A stretch of 64,000 nt of DNA, from positions 1 to 64,000 of the forward strand of contig NZ_BDBF01000013.1 in assembly GCF_001612845.1 (NCBI RefSeq), read 5' to 3'. A program made the translations under genes and the position numbers. Below the pieces are notes generated by a model. The model was not told the DNA's origin and searched no databases. It saw only the letters and a list, made by a program, of their open reading frames with translations. This DNA is from Nocardia elegans NBRC 108235 (GTDB lineage Bacteria > Actinomycetota > Actinomycetes > Mycobacteriales > Mycobacteriaceae). Below, piece by piece: positions 26,527-36,206 of the stretch. Position 1 is the first letter of the stretch, and each line of letters starts with the position of its first letter.

Positions 26527-27813
26527 ATGGCCGTGTTCGATGCGCCCTGCGGATTCTGGAGGCCCGACGTGCTGGAGGTGTTGCGGCACGACCGTTTCCG
26601 GCGCTTGTTCACCGCGCAGGTGGTGGCCCTCGTCGGAACCGGTCTGCTGACGGTCGCGCTGGGTTTGGCGGCCTACGATCTGGCCGGATCCGATGCCGGT
26701 GCGGTGCTGGGCACAGCACTCGCGATCAAGATGGTCGCCTATGTCGGCGTGGCGCCGGTGGTCTCGGCGCTGACCGATCGGGTGCCGCGGCGACTGCTGC
26801 TGGTCTCGGCCGATGTGGTTCGGCTGGTCATCGCCCTGCTGTTGCCGCTGGTCACGCACGTCTGGCAGATCTATGTCCTGATCTTCGTGCTGCAGGCGGC
26901 CTCGGCGACGTTCACCCCGGCATTTCAGGCGGTCATTCCGTCGATCCTGCCCGACGAGGAGGACTACACCCGCGGGCTGTCGCTCTCGCGGCTGGCCTAC
27001 GACCTGGAATCGCTGCTCAGTCCCGTACTGGCGGCGGCCTTGCTGACCGTGGTCGGCTACCACCTGCTGTTCGTCGGCACCGCGGCAGGGTTCGCGACCT
27101 CCGCGATCATGGTCGTGCGCACCTCGCTCCCTCGATCGGTGCCCGCCGACCGCTCCAGCTCGCTGCCGGCCCGGATCACCTGGGGCGCACGGCTCATGGC
27201 GGCGAGTCCGGTGCTGCGTGGGTTGCTGGCGATGAATGTCGCTGTCGCCGCGGCGACCTCGCTGGTCGTGGTCAATACCGTGGTCTACGTCCGCGACCTG
27301 CTGCACGGGCCGGCACCCGCGGTCGCGGTGGCGCTGGGCTGCTTCGGCGGCGGTTCGATGATCGCCGCGCTGGCGATCCCGCGACTGCTCACCGGCATTC
27401 CCGATCGGCGCCTCATGCTGATCGGCTGCGCGATCCTGCCCGTCGGCCTCGCCGGTGCCGCGACGCTCGCGGCGCTCGAGCCCGGACCACGCGCGGGCTG
27501 GGTGCTGCTGGGGGTGGCCTGGTCGATCATGGGGGTGGGCACCTCGCTGATCAACACGCCCTCGGCGCGCCTGCTGCGCGCCCAATCCGCCGGCAGCACC
27601 CGCACGGCCGTGTTCACCGCGCAGTTCTCGCTCTCGCATGCCTGCTTCCTGGTGACCTATCCGATCGCCGGCTGGCTGGGCGCCGCCGCAGGACAGGCCG
27701 GCGCGGCGCTGACCCTGATGGTCTTGGCGGCCGTGGCCGCCGTGGTTGCCGCGCGAATGTGGCCGGTGCACGTATCGTCGGGTGCGCAGATGGCCACAGC
27801 AGGAAGTCGGTGA
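26527..27813 (+). CDS. MFS transporter, possible metal or drug exporter
   Basis: This 428-residue protein has about 12 hydrophobic helices and is MFS of the MFS_3/enterobactin-exporter-like class. The helix 2-3 loop reads ALTDRVPRRLLLVSADVVRLV. The start may be ATG 26527 or GTG 26569. Its stop overlaps the GTG of the ArsR gene (GTGA), so the two are translationally coupled. With an ArsR regulator in the operon, export of a metal ion or of a toxic organic compound is the likely job. Confidence 0.87.
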   Translation: MAVFDAPCGFWRPDVLEVLRHDRFRRLFTAQVVALVGTGLLTVALGLAAYDLAGSDAGAVLGTALAIKMVAYVGVAPVVSALTDRVPRRLLLVSADVVRLVIALLLPLVTHVWQIYVLIFVLQAASATFTPAFQAVIPSILPDEEDYTRGLSLSRLAYDLESLLSPVLAAALLTVVGYHLLFVGTAAGFATSAIMVVRTSLPRSVPADRSSSLPARITWGARLMAASPVLRGLLAMNVAVAAATSLVVVNTVVYVRDLLHGPAPAVAVALGCFGGGSMIAALAIPRLLTGIPDRRLMLIGCAILPVGLAGAATLAALEPGPRAGWVLLGVAWSIMGVGTSLINTPSARLLRAQSAGSTRTAVFTAQFSLSHACFLVTYPIAGWLGAAAGQAGAALTLMVLAAVAAVVAARMWPVHVSSGAQMATAGSR

Positions 27814-28193
27814 ACCAGCCCATGACCGGTGAGGAAACCCCCGCAGTCGGCGCCCTGCCGCCCAGCCTGGTGCACATCGTCGAACCCGACCCGGCCCGCC
27901 TCGAGGCCGCCACCTCGGTGTTCCGGATGCTCGCCGACCCGACCCGGCTGCACATCCTCTGGGTTCTCGCCGACGGCGAGGCCGACGTCACCGCCCTCAC
28001 CGAGGCCTGCGGCGGCTCTCGCACCGCGGTCAGCCAGCACCTGGCGAAACTCCGCTTCACCGGCATGGTCGAGACTCGCCGCGAAGGCCGCCGCATCGTG
28101 TACCGCATCCGCGACGGCCACCTCGCCCGCCTCGTCCGGGAAGGACTCAATCTCGCCGACCACATCGTCACCGGCGAGCTGCCCCACGAATAA
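27810..28193 (+). CDS. ArsR/SmtB-family regulator
   Basis: This 127-residue winged-helix repressor has the core FRMLADPTRLHILWVLADGEADVTALTEACGGSRTAVSQHLAKLRFTGMVETRREGRRIVYRI. The last helix (DGHLARLVREGLNLADHIV, with a terminal HE) keeps a D-x-H and a later His as in alpha-5 zinc/nickel/cobalt sensors such as CzrA and NmtR, though one of the four expected ligands is Leu. Metal sensing is therefore possible but not proven. GTG 27810 has AGGAAG upstream and overlaps the MFS stop. ATG 27822 is the alternative start. Confidence 0.9.
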   Translation: MNQPMTGEETPAVGALPPSLVHIVEPDPARLEAATSVFRMLADPTRLHILWVLADGEADVTALTEACGGSRTAVSQHLAKLRFTGMVETRREGRRIVYRIRDGHLARLVREGLNLADHIVTGELPHE

Positions 28194-28370
28194 GGCACGG
28201 TTCGCGGGCGGTGCTTTCGCGAGCGACCCGCCTGATCCGTGCCGGGCGGCACCGTCGGGTCACGGTGTGGGATCGATCCGGGGTCGGCGGCGAATGCGTT
28301 GTCCCCCGAGGGCATCGGCGCCGAATCACTTCTGGGCCGTGTCGATCGGCCCGGAAGGGTGTGAGTCATC

Positions 28371-29741
28371 ATGTCCGCCGAAGATCGAGATGCTCGCCCG
28401 CCGGCGTCGGATGCGGAACTGTCCACCGATGATCGCGCCGAACTCGAGCGGTTGCGCGCGTATGTCGCAGCGCATCCACCGCGCCCTTCTCATCGGCATG
28501 CCTGGCGCTGGACCGGCGTCGTGCTGCTGCTGGTCCTGACCGCGCTACTGATCATGGGATCGGTGACGACGCGGTTCGTGCGCAGTCAGATCTTCGATAC
28601 CGACCGCTACGTCACGACCGTCGCACCGCTGGCCACCGATCCGGCGATCCAGAAGGAACTGGCCGACAAGGTCACCGATGCGATCGTCGGTCGCGTCGAC
28701 ATCAAGGCGTACACGGCGGATGCGGTCAACGCGCTCACGCAGAATGTCGGGCAATTGTCGGATCGCCCCCGTGCTGTCGCGGCGTTGAACAGTCTGCCCG
28801 CGCTGGTGGCCGATCAGGCCGAGAACTACATCCACCAGGCCGCGACGGCCGTGGTGACCAGCGATCAATTCCGCGAGGCGTGGGACACCGCCAACCGCCG
28901 CGCGCACGACGCACTGGTCCACGTGGTCAAGGGTGAGACCAGACCCGGAATCGAGGTCAGCGACAACGGCACCGTGAGCATTTCGCTGAAGCCGATCCTC
29001 GCGACCGTGCGCGAACGGCTCGACGCACGCGGAATCAGCTTCGCCGACAAGATTCCCGATGTCGACACGCAATTCGTCATCTTCCATGCCACCGAGCTGC
29101 CCAAGTACCAGAAATGGCTGCGCACGCTCGACCGCGCGGCGAACATCCTGCCGTGGGTGGCGCTGGCCACCGCGGCGGGTGCGGTGTGGCTGGCTCCCCG
29201 CGGGCGGCGGCTGCGGACCCTCGCACTGGTCGGCGTCGCCGGTGCGGTCGCGATGGTGCTGCTGGCCGTCGGGGTGGTGATCGCTCGCAGCATCTACCTC
29301 GATTCCGTTCCGCCCGATACGTTGTCGCCACCGGCCGCCTCCGCGCTGTTCGATACCGTGATCCACCCGATGCGGGTGTCGCTGCGCGCGGTCGCGGTCG
29401 TCGGCCTGGTCGTGGCCGCGGTGGGATATCTGGCGGGGTCGTCCCATTCGGCGCAGTCCGTGCGTTCCGGCTTCGGGCGGCTCATGGTCGCCGTCCGCGG
29501 CCGGCGTGGGCGCCCGCCCAATGTGGTCGAGTCGTTCGTCGCGCATTACCGCACACCGCTGCGCCTCGCCGTGCTCGGCGGCGCGGTGCTCGTGCTGGTG
29601 CTGTGGCCCTACGCGACCGGTTTGGTCGTGGTGGGGATCGTGCTGGTCGCGGGAGCGCTGCTGCTGATCGTCGAAATTCTCGCGCGGCCCGCGGCGGCGC
29701 CCGAAACCACCGCGGAGACCGAGCCCACGGCGACCGGGTGA
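28371..29741 (+). CDS. Conserved actinobacterial membrane protein
   Basis: This 456-residue protein is not assigned to a function. It has a polar N-terminus and one helix at about residues 48-70 (VVLLLVLTALLIMGSVTTRF). A large extracytoplasmic domain of about 190 residues (FDTDRYVTTVAPLATDPAIQKELADKVTDAIV) is next, and then four helices (about 255-275, 285-308, 340-360 and 395-440). The tail is Thr/Glu/Ala-rich. Proteins with this layout are common in Nocardia and Mycobacterium. It stands alone, 178 bases after the ArsR gene. Confidence 0.8.
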   Translation: MSAEDRDARPPASDAELSTDDRAELERLRAYVAAHPPRPSHRHAWRWTGVVLLLVLTALLIMGSVTTRFVRSQIFDTDRYVTTVAPLATDPAIQKELADKVTDAIVGRVDIKAYTADAVNALTQNVGQLSDRPRAVAALNSLPALVADQAENYIHQAATAVVTSDQFREAWDTANRRAHDALVHVVKGETRPGIEVSDNGTVSISLKPILATVRERLDARGISFADKIPDVDTQFVIFHATELPKYQKWLRTLDRAANILPWVALATAAGAVWLAPRGRRLRTLALVGVAGAVAMVLLAVGVVIARSIYLDSVPPDTLSPPAASALFDTVIHPMRVSLRAVAVVGLVVAAVGYLAGSSHSAQSVRSGFGRLMVAVRGRRGRPPNVVESFVAHYRTPLRLAVLGGAVLVLVLWPYATGLVVVGIVLVAGALLLIVEILARPAAAPETTAETEPTATG

Positions 29742-30026
29742 CGCGGAATACGGCGTTTCGGTTACGTTTCGGGGTCGATCGCACGGTCCATCGGTTCGTG
29801 ATTATCCGCGAGGTTTTCCGCGACGAATCGTTAGATGCCCGGTTGGCTCGCCGAATTCGTCCATCGAGCGATGTACCAGGTCGATGAGCGAACCGGGACC
29901 ATCATCCGCCGCGGCGGCTGGTCAGGAGGCAGCGCAGGGCCGTATGTCACAACCCACCGGAACCGACGTATGTCGGTACGCGCCGGCGGATCCGCCGGCG
30001 CGGTTCACGAAAAGGGGTGAGCCGTC

Positions 30027-30449
30027 GTGACGGCTACGGAACATGGAACACCGAACGGGCGATCCGACACCCGCAATGCGGTAGCGGCGGGCACATCGCT
30101 GGCCGCGGCGGCCCTACTGGCCGTCACCGGAATCGTGTCCATCCTGCAGGGCATTTCGGCCATCGTGAAGGACGACGTCTACGTTTCCGGACCGCAATAC
30201 ATCTACAAGTTCGACATCAGCGGATGGGGATGGATCCACCTGATCCTGGGCATCCTCATGGTGGCGGCCGCCGCCGGGTTGTTCACCCGTTCGACCTGGG
30301 GCCAGATGTTGGCGATCGCGCTACTGGGTTTGTCGATCATCGCCAATTTCCTGTGGCTGCCGCACTATCCGTGGTGGTCGATCCTGGTCATCGCCCTCGA
30401 CATCGTGGTGATCTGGGCGATCGCCACCTGGGATCCGCGCAGAATCTGA
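30027..30449 (+). CDS. DUF7144-type four-helix membrane protein
   Basis: This 140-residue protein has four hydrophobic helices and the conserved YKFDISGWGWIHLILGILMVAAAAGLF and NFLWLPHYPWWSILVIALDIVVIWAI blocks. These mark a small actinobacterial membrane family of unknown function. GTG 30027 follows AAAGGGG at 10-13 bases. The coding sequence ends 3 bases from the convergent methyltransferase gene. The 285 bases upstream hold no other gene. Confidence 0.85.
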   Translation: MTATEHGTPNGRSDTRNAVAAGTSLAAAALLAVTGIVSILQGISAIVKDDVYVSGPQYIYKFDISGWGWIHLILGILMVAAAAGLFTRSTWGQMLAIALLGLSIIANFLWLPHYPWWSILVIALDIVVIWAIATWDPRRI

Positions 30450-30452
30450 CTT

Positions 30453-31319
30453 CTAACGCCGGCCGGACCGCGTCTCGGGGACTCGGTCCGGTCGCCGGGC
30501 GCTCACCTGCAGCCACCGCATCGGCGCGTCGAATTCCCCCACTCCGTATCGCTCGCGCAGCGCCTCGGCTGCGATCGCGGTCGCGGATTCGAGATCGAGC
30601 GAGGAGTGTCGTTCGATCTCGCCGCGCAGCGGGGTGCCCTGGCAGAGGGCGACCGCCGCGGTCTCGGCGGTCGTCCGGCTCGACCCGTCGATGTATTCAC
30701 CGGTGATCTGTTCGAAGCCGGCCGCCGCGAGTTCGCCGCGAATCCGATCGATGTCGAAATATCCGTGGGGCGTGCGGCGAAAGAACTCGAGCGGCTCGTC
30801 CGGTGCCGCCGCGCACAGCGCCTCGGTGACGACCAGGGTCACGACATTGGTCTCGAGCCGGTCCCAGACGTTGAAGATGAACACGCCGCCGGGGCGCAAC
30901 ACTCGCAGGGTCTCGGCGTAGCCGCCGACCTTGTCCGGCAGGAACATCGCGCCGAACTGGCATGCCACCAGGTCGAACGAGCATTCGGCGAACGGCAGGT
31001 GCCGGGCGTCGGCGACCTGCCACCGCACTCGATCCGATGCCGTGCGGTTCGCCGCGGTCGTCAACATGGGTTCGTTCAGGTCGGTCGCCACGATGTCGCG
31101 ACCGTCGAGCTGGGCGAGCGCTCTGGTCAGCACCCCGGTCCCGGCCGCGGTTTCGAGGATGTCGACCGCGTCCGTCGCGGCCACCGCCTGCGCGAGCAAC
31201 CGGGCGGGTTCGGCGAAGATCATCGGAACCAGCAGCGTGTCGTAGATCTGCGGGATCGATCCGGTGAAGGACGTGTCCCCGCCTTCGGCCGGTGCGCCCG
31301 GCCCCGGATCACCACTCAC
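30453..31319 (-). CDS. Class I SAM-dependent methyltransferase
   Basis: This 288-residue methyltransferase is of the UbiE/Methyltransf_11 kind. The SAM pocket is ILETAAGTGVLTRALAQL with acidic VATDLNEPML. VRWQVADARHLPFAECSFDLVACQFGAMFLPDK supplies the adenine-contacting and post-motif regions. The N-terminus YDTLLVPMIFAEPARLLAQAV is shared with actinobacterial homologues. Its substrate is unknown. It lies upstream of nothing co-directional within 1 kb that would define a pathway. Confidence 0.87.
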   Translation of the reverse strand: MSGDPGPGAPAEGGDTSFTGSIPQIYDTLLVPMIFAEPARLLAQAVAATDAVDILETAAGTGVLTRALAQLDGRDIVATDLNEPMLTTAANRTASDRVRWQVADARHLPFAECSFDLVACQFGAMFLPDKVGGYAETLRVLRPGGVFIFNVWDRLETNVVTLVVTEALCAAAPDEPLEFFRRTPHGYFDIDRIRGELAAAGFEQITGEYIDGSSRTTAETAAVALCQGTPLRGEIERHSSLDLESATAIAAEALRERYGVGEFDAPMRWLQVSARRPDRVPETRSGRR

Positions 31320-31395
31320 GGCAGGTGATGCTACGCGCGCTCTGCGGCTGCCGGGCGAGATCGCCGCGGCGCCGGGCGGTTTCGCCGCGCGGCGA

Positions 31396-33015
31396 TCAGA
31401 TGGCGCGCGCGTACGCGAGGGCCTCGGGCGTCTGCTCGAAGATCTGCGTCTCGCCGCCCGCGGGCAGGGCGCCGAGCGCCGCGAGCCGACGGCGATGCTC
31501 GTCGCGCAGGCCCGACATCAGGACCGTGATGTTGCGGTGCTGCAGTTTCGCGATGGCGTCCTTGAGGACCAGTGCGCCGGTCGTGTCGAGGGCGGTGACA
31601 TGCGCCATGCGAAGCACCACCACATGGACGTCGGCGACCTCGGTCAGCTCCAGCAGGAAGCGGTGCGCGGCGGCGAAGAACAGCGGCCCGTCGATGCGGT
31701 AGGCGACGATACGGTCGTGCAACAGGCGGTGTTCCTCGCTGAGGTGGTCGCTCTCGTCGAGCGGAACCTGTTGCAGCCGAGCTTCTTTCGCCACCGAACG
31801 CAGCGCCAGGACGATCGCGATCGCGACGCCGACACCGACCGCGGTCACCAGGTCCATGGCGACCGTGACCAGGAACGTCGCGGCCATGATGAGTGCGTCG
31901 CCGCGTGAGGCACGCGCGATGGCGGTCAGCGACGCGGTTTCCACCATGCGGACCGTCGTGGCCAGCAGCACCCCGGCCAGCGCCGCGACCGGGATATCGG
32001 CAACGAGCGGTGCGGCCAGATAGATGATCGCGGCCAGCACCACCGCGTGGGCCAGCGCGGCCAGCCGGGTGCGCGCGCCGGAGCGGACATTGACGGCGGT
32101 GCGGGCGATCGCACCGGTCGCCGGCACCCCGCCGAACAGCGGTGCGGCGATATTGGCCAAACCCTGTCCGAACAGTTCGCGGTCGGGATCGTGGCGGGTG
32201 CCGACGGCCATGGCGTCCGCGGCGGTTGCCGACAGCAGCGATTCGAGTGCACCCAGCGCGGCGACCGCTAGCGCCGGCGCCACCAGTGATCCGAGGCTGC
32301 CCCAGTCGAGGAAGTTCAGGGTGGGAGCACTGAGGCCCGACGGGAGGGCGCCGATGGCCGCGGTGGGGATGTCGAAGACCGCGACCACGACGGTCGCGCC
32401 GGCCACGGCCAGCAGCGCGAAGGGCAGCTTCGGCAGGAACCGCCCGCCGACGAGCATCACCGCGGCCACCGCGACGGCGATCACGACCGGCGCGAGATGG
32501 GGTTGCGAAATATATTGGCGCACAGCGTCATAGGCCGACTGCCAAACCTTGTCCCCGTGCGCGTGCGCGATGCCGAGAGCGTTGGGGAACTGCTGCAAGG
32601 CGATCACCACGGCGATGCCGGCGGTGAAGCCCTCGATCACCGGGGCCGGCATGTATCGCACCGCACGCCCGGCCCCGGCGACCGCGAGCGCCACCAGCAC
32701 GATGCCGGCCATCAGGCCCACAGCCAGCACCCCGCCCCCGCCGTGCTGGTGGACGATCGGAACCAGCACGACGGTCATCGCGCCGGTCGGTCCCGACACC
32801 TGGAAACGGGAGCCGCCGAATATCGCGGCCACGATGCCCGCGACGACCGCGGTGGTCAGTCCGGCCGCGGCGCCGAGTCCGGAGCTGATGCCGAATCCCA
32901 GTGCCAGCGGCAACGCCACCAGGGCGACGATCAGGCCTGACAGCAGATCCGGGCCGGGGGTGCGGAGGGCCGGACGCCAATCCGACCAGCGGGGGAGCAG
33001 TGCTGCGATGTTCAC
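31396..33015 (-). CDS. SulP-family anion transporter with STAS domain
   Basis: This 539-residue transporter has about 11-12 helices followed by a C-terminal STAS domain (about residues 410-520: [45 protein letters not shown]). The core carries [26 protein letters not shown] and [21 protein letters not shown], which fit SulP proteins moving sulfate or bicarbonate. GTG 33015 overlaps the pckG stop (GTGA), so translation is coupled. Pairing with PEP carboxykinase makes bicarbonate an attractive substrate, but this is inference. Confidence 0.9.
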   Translation of the reverse strand: MNIAALLPRWSDWRPALRTPGPDLLSGLIVALVALPLALGFGISSGLGAAAGLTTAVVAGIVAAIFGGSRFQVSGPTGAMTVVLVPIVHQHGGGGVLAVGLMAGIVLVALAVAGAGRAVRYMPAPVIEGFTAGIAVVIALQQFPNALGIAHAHGDKVWQSAYDAVRQYISQPHLAPVVIAVAVAAVMLVGGRFLPKLPFALLAVAGATVVVAVFDIPTAAIGALPSGLSAPTLNFLDWGSLGSLVAPALAVAALGALESLLSATAADAMAVGTRHDPDRELFGQGLANIAAPLFGGVPATGAIARTAVNVRSGARTRLAALAHAVVLAAIIYLAAPLVADIPVAALAGVLLATTVRMVETASLTAIARASRGDALIMAATFLVTVAMDLVTAVGVGVAIAIVLALRSVAKEARLQQVPLDESDHLSEEHRLLHDRIVAYRIDGPLFFAAAHRFLLELTEVADVHVVVLRMAHVTALDTTGALVLKDAIAKLQHRNITVLMSGLRDEHRRRLAALGALPAGGETQIFEQTPEALAYARAI

Positions 33016-34847
33016 AACCGGGCTGCCAGACGCAGTTTCAGCGCGGCGAGCTGTTCCCGCAACGCGTCGGGCAGGCGATTGCCGCCGATGGTGGCGAACC
33101 AGTGGTCGATGTCGGCCACTTCGGCCACCCACTCGTCGATGTCGACCGCGAGCGACGCTGCCGTCCGGGCGCGCTGCCGGTCGTCGAGGCCGGTGAGATC
33201 GAGGGCCTCGATCGCCGGCACGTAGCCGATCGGCGTCTCGACCGCCTCGGCGGTGCCGTCGAGACGCTCCAGAGCCCACTGCAGCACGCGCACGTTGTCG
33301 CCGAAGCCGGGCCACAGGAATTCGCCTTCCGGACCTCGTCGAAACCAGTTGACCTGGAAGATCTTCGGCAGTTTCGCCGGGTCGGCGGCGGCGCCGAGCC
33401 GGAGCCAGTGGGCGAAGTAGTCACCGACGTGATAGCCGAGGAACGGCAGCATCGCCATCGGATCGCGCCGTACGACGCCGACCGTCCCGGCCGCGGCGGC
33501 GGTGGTTTCCGACGACAGCACCGAGGCGGTGAACACCCCATGGGCCCAGTCGAAGGACTCGGCGACCAGCGGGACGGTGGTGGCGCGACGGCCGCCGAAG
33601 AAGATCGCCGAAATCGGCACGCCGGCCGGATCGTCCCATTCGGGAGCGACCGAGGGACACTGTCGAATCGGTGTGCAGTACCGCGAATTCGGATGCGCTG
33701 CAGGCGTTCCCGAGGCCGGCGTCCAGTTCTCGCCGTGCCAGTCGACGAGATGGGCGGGCGGTTCGGCGGTCAATCCCTCCCACCACACGTCCCCGTCGGC
33801 GGTGCGGGCGGTGTTGGTGAAGATCGAATTGCCCTTCGCGATGGTGGCGATCGCGTTGGGATTGGTCGTGGCGCCGGTGCCGGGGGCGACACCGAAGAAT
33901 CCGGCCTCCGGATTGACCGCGTAGAGCCGGCCGTCGGCGCCGAAGCGCAGCCACGCGATATCGTCACCGACCGTCTCGGCGGTCCAGCCGTCGAGCGCGG
34001 GTTCGAGCATGGCCAGGTTCGTCTTGCCGCACGACGACGGGAACGCCGCGGCGACGTAGTGCGTCTTCCCTTGCGGAGAGGTGAGTTTCAGGATCAGCAT
34101 GTGCTCGGCCAGCCACCCTTCGTCCCGGCCGAGTACCGAGGCGATGCGCAGTGCGAAACACTTCTTGCCCAGCAGCGCGTTGCCGCCGTAGCCGGATCCG
34201 TAGCTCCAGATCTCGCGACGCTCGGGAAAGTGCGAGATGTATTTGGTGGTATCGCACGGCCACGCCGCATCCGGCTCACCGACGCCCAGCGGTGCGCCGA
34301 CCGAATGCAGGCATTTGACGAATTCCGTTCCGGTCGTGAGCTTTTCCCAGACGGCGTCGCCGGACCGCGTCATGATCTGCATCGACACCGCGACATATTC
34401 CGAATCGGTGATCTGCACACCGAATTTCGGGTCCTGCGCATCCAGCGGCCCCATGCAGAACGCGATGACATACATCGTCCGGCCGGCCATCGCGCCGCGA
34501 TAGTGCTCGGTCATCACCGTGCGCATATCCACCGGGTCGACCCAGTTGTTGGTCGGACCGGCGTCGGTCTCGCGCTCGGAGCAGATGAACGTGCGATCCT
34601 CCACCCGCGCCACGTCGTCGGGATCGGAGACACACCAGAACGAGTTCGGCTTACCGGTCAGTGGAACGAACGTTCCCTTGTCGACCAATCGTGCGGTCAG
34701 CCGATCCCACTCCGCCCGGGAGCCGTCGCACAGGACGATGTGCTCGGGGGCCGTCAGCTCGGCGACCTCGGCGATCCACGCCAGAACGCTCTCGTGGGCC
34801 ACCGGAACCTCGTCGAGCTGTGCGATGACACGTGAACTGTCGGACAC
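33012..34847 (-). CDS. pckG: Phosphoenolpyruvate carboxykinase (GTP)
   Basis: The product converts oxaloacetate and GTP to PEP, GDP and CO2 in gluconeogenesis and can run in reverse. Its 611 residues match the GTP-type family. Visible signatures are the kinase loop [13 protein letters not shown], the N-terminal [14 protein letters not shown], and [19 protein letters not shown] with the GTP-binding residues. The start is GTG 34847 with AAGGAGG upstream. It overlaps the SulP gene by 4 bases. Upstream lies an ArsR gene in the same direction and an AGTTTAGAAAAC motif at 34883 that recurs before that gene, suggesting ArsR control, which would be unusual for this enzyme. Confidence 0.97.
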   Translation of the reverse strand: MSDSSRVIAQLDEVPVAHESVLAWIAEVAELTAPEHIVLCDGSRAEWDRLTARLVDKGTFVPLTGKPNSFWCVSDPDDVARVEDRTFICSERETDAGPTNNWVDPVDMRTVMTEHYRGAMAGRTMYVIAFCMGPLDAQDPKFGVQITDSEYVAVSMQIMTRSGDAVWEKLTTGTEFVKCLHSVGAPLGVGEPDAAWPCDTTKYISHFPERREIWSYGSGYGGNALLGKKCFALRIASVLGRDEGWLAEHMLILKLTSPQGKTHYVAAAFPSSCGKTNLAMLEPALDGWTAETVGDDIAWLRFGADGRLYAVNPEAGFFGVAPGTGATTNPNAIATIAKGNSIFTNTARTADGDVWWEGLTAEPPAHLVDWHGENWTPASGTPAAHPNSRYCTPIRQCPSVAPEWDDPAGVPISAIFFGGRRATTVPLVAESFDWAHGVFTASVLSSETTAAAAGTVGVVRRDPMAMLPFLGYHVGDYFAHWLRLGAAADPAKLPKIFQVNWFRRGPEGEFLWPGFGDNVRVLQWALERLDGTAEAVETPIGYVPAIEALDLTGLDDRQRARTAASLAVDIDEWVAEVADIDHWFATIGGNRLPDALREQLAALKLRLAARL

Positions 34848-34882
34848 GAGACCTGCCTCCTTGATAAAGCTGCAATGTAGTT

Positions 34883-34894
34883 AGTTTAGAAAAC
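34883..34894. promoter_or_regulatory. Shared motif before pckG, possible ArsR site
   Basis: AGTTTAGAAAAC lies 36 bases upstream of the pckG GTG. It contains GTTT and AAAC as inverted half-sites. A nearly identical copy lies before the ArsR gene at 35346. A local AT-rich stretch surrounds both. Confidence 0.5.
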
Positions 34895-34958
34895 CTGCAA
34901 ACAGCGGTTGCATTCGGGCCCCTCGCTCCGCTGGTTCCGGCGCCCTATGCCCGGATCG

Positions 34959-35288
34959 TCAGGCGAGCTCTTCCAGCGCCTCCGCTTGGCCCGCGACCAC
35001 GCCGGTCAAGATCGCCCGCGCCACCGCCAGCAATTCGGCGACCTGCGGGGAGGTGAGCTCGTAGGTCACCGACAGTCCCTCCCGCCGGGCCACGACCAGC
35101 CCGGCTCGACGCAGAATCGCGAGCTGCTGGGACAGATTCGCCGGCTCGATGCCGATCTCGGCCAGCATCTCGGAGACCGCCTGTTCGCGCTCGCTGAGCA
35201 GTTCGAGCACGCGAATCCGGATCGGATGCCCCAGCGTTTTGAAGAACTCCGCTTTCATCTGATAGAGGGGTCTGCTCAGTCCGGGCAC
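34959..35288 (-). CDS. ArsR-family regulator without cysteines
   Basis: This 109-residue winged-helix protein has the core LYQMKAEFFKTLGHPIRIRVLELLSEREQAVSEMLAEIGIEPANLSQQLAILRRAGLVVARREGLSVTYELTSPQ. The metal-binding ELCVCDL motif of ArsR is replaced by EQAVSEM and the protein has no Cys, so it is not a classical metal sensor. AAGGAGTG lies 6 bases before GTG 35288 and decides the start. It precedes pckG and the SulP gene on the same strand. ArsR-SulP neighbours are common in actinobacteria, and the shared upstream motif suggests it controls all three genes. Confidence 0.9.
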   Translation of the reverse strand: MPGLSRPLYQMKAEFFKTLGHPIRIRVLELLSEREQAVSEMLAEIGIEPANLSQQLAILRRAGLVVARREGLSVTYELTSPQVAELLAVARAILTGVVAGQAEALEELA

Positions 35289-35345
35289 GCGATCACTCCT
35301 TTTGGTACGCGGCCCCACGGCCTGCCCCGTCGCTCTTGATTGCAG

Positions 35346-35357
35346 AGTTTAGCAAAC
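35346..35357. promoter_or_regulatory. Shared motif before the ArsR gene
   Basis: AGTTTAGCAAAC is the second copy of the motif found before pckG, with 11 of 12 bases identical. It lies 58 bases upstream of the ArsR start, so self-regulation is likely. Confidence 0.5.
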
Positions 35358-35389
35358 AGGAAAAGTGCCGAGCTGTTCGCCACCCCCGA

Positions 35390-35785
35390 TCAGTCGGCCA
35401 GCCGCCACGGCGGATTGCGCCTGTTGCCGGCGGCGTGGAACAGGCACAGCCGGTGGCCGTCGGGATCACGTAACCGGGCTTCGCGCCACAGCCAAGGCAT
35501 ATCGGCGGGGGACTGCTCGAATGCGATGCCGGCATCGGACAGGCGCCGATACTCGCCGTCGAGGTCGTCGGTCTCGAAATAGACGGTGACTTCCTCACCG
35601 CCCGGTACGGCGTCGACGCGGTCGACCGAGAAGGTGCTCTCACCCGCGGGGCATTCGAATCGCAGATAGTGCTCGGTCTTGACGATCAGGCGCAGACCGA
35701 GCAGCAGATAGAAGTGCTCGGCTCGATCGAGGTCCGTGCTGCCGACGGTGACCTGGTTCAGACGCATACCGTCCAGTGTCACCAT
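35390..35785 (-). CDS. VOC (glyoxalase/bleomycin-resistance) family protein
   Basis: This protein of about 131 residues has two beta-alpha-beta modules: MRLNQVTVGSTDLDRAEHFYLLLGLRLI and FETDDLDGEYRRLSDAGIAFEQSP, ending in LRDPDGHRLCLFHAAGNRR. These are the signatures of the vicinal-oxygen-chelate fold, with DPDGH as the conserved end. It may be a lyase, dioxygenase or binding protein; the substrate is unknown. The start may be ATG 35785 or ATG 35767. It is separated from the ArsR gene by 101 bases. Confidence 0.85.
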   Translation of the reverse strand: MVTLDGMRLNQVTVGSTDLDRAEHFYLLLGLRLIVKTEHYLRFECPAGESTFSVDRVDAVPGGEEVTVYFETDDLDGEYRRLSDAGIAFEQSPADMPWLWREARLRDPDGHRLCLFHAAGNRRNPPWRLAD

Positions 35786-36206
35786 CGCGGCGCCGGATCG
35801 GCTAGCCACGCTCGGGTGGGAGCGCGGCGGTGAGGGGGTGGGCGAGGCGAAACCTCTCAAATCCACCTCGGGCCTCCGCGGGGAGAACCGCGGTGGCGGT
35901 CGGTGAATACCGGTAGCGGAGCATGGGGCGAAACGATCTGTCATGCAAACTTTTCCGGCCAGGCGCGAAAGTGGTTGTTCCTCTGCGGTTCTGGCTGCCG
36001 CCGGCGCGGACGCTCGGTGACGGGTGATCGAATGTCCGACTTCCGTCTATTCGTTTCCGTGGAGGTCGCCTCACGCCTGCGGAGGCGGACATGGTGTGGC
36101 TGGAGGCCGAGCGCGTCGCTTCGGCATTGGAACGCGGCTGCTGGTGGCTGCCGCGCTGGCAGGGCTGGACACCGGAGCCTCGGTAGTGGTGGCGCGCCGA
36201 ATGTGT
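35786..36206. other. Intergenic stretch without a supported gene
   Basis: No gene is supported. A 31-codon frame at 36091-36186 has a good GGAGG but no recognisable product, and is discussed under rejected items. No strong hairpin or repeat is seen. Confidence 0.4.

Noticed and set aside
36091..36186. 31-codon frame MVWLEAERVASALERGCWWL with a good GGAGG
   Set aside because: It is isolated, too short to judge and not linked to any gene; the ribosome-binding site could be chance in purine-rich sequence.
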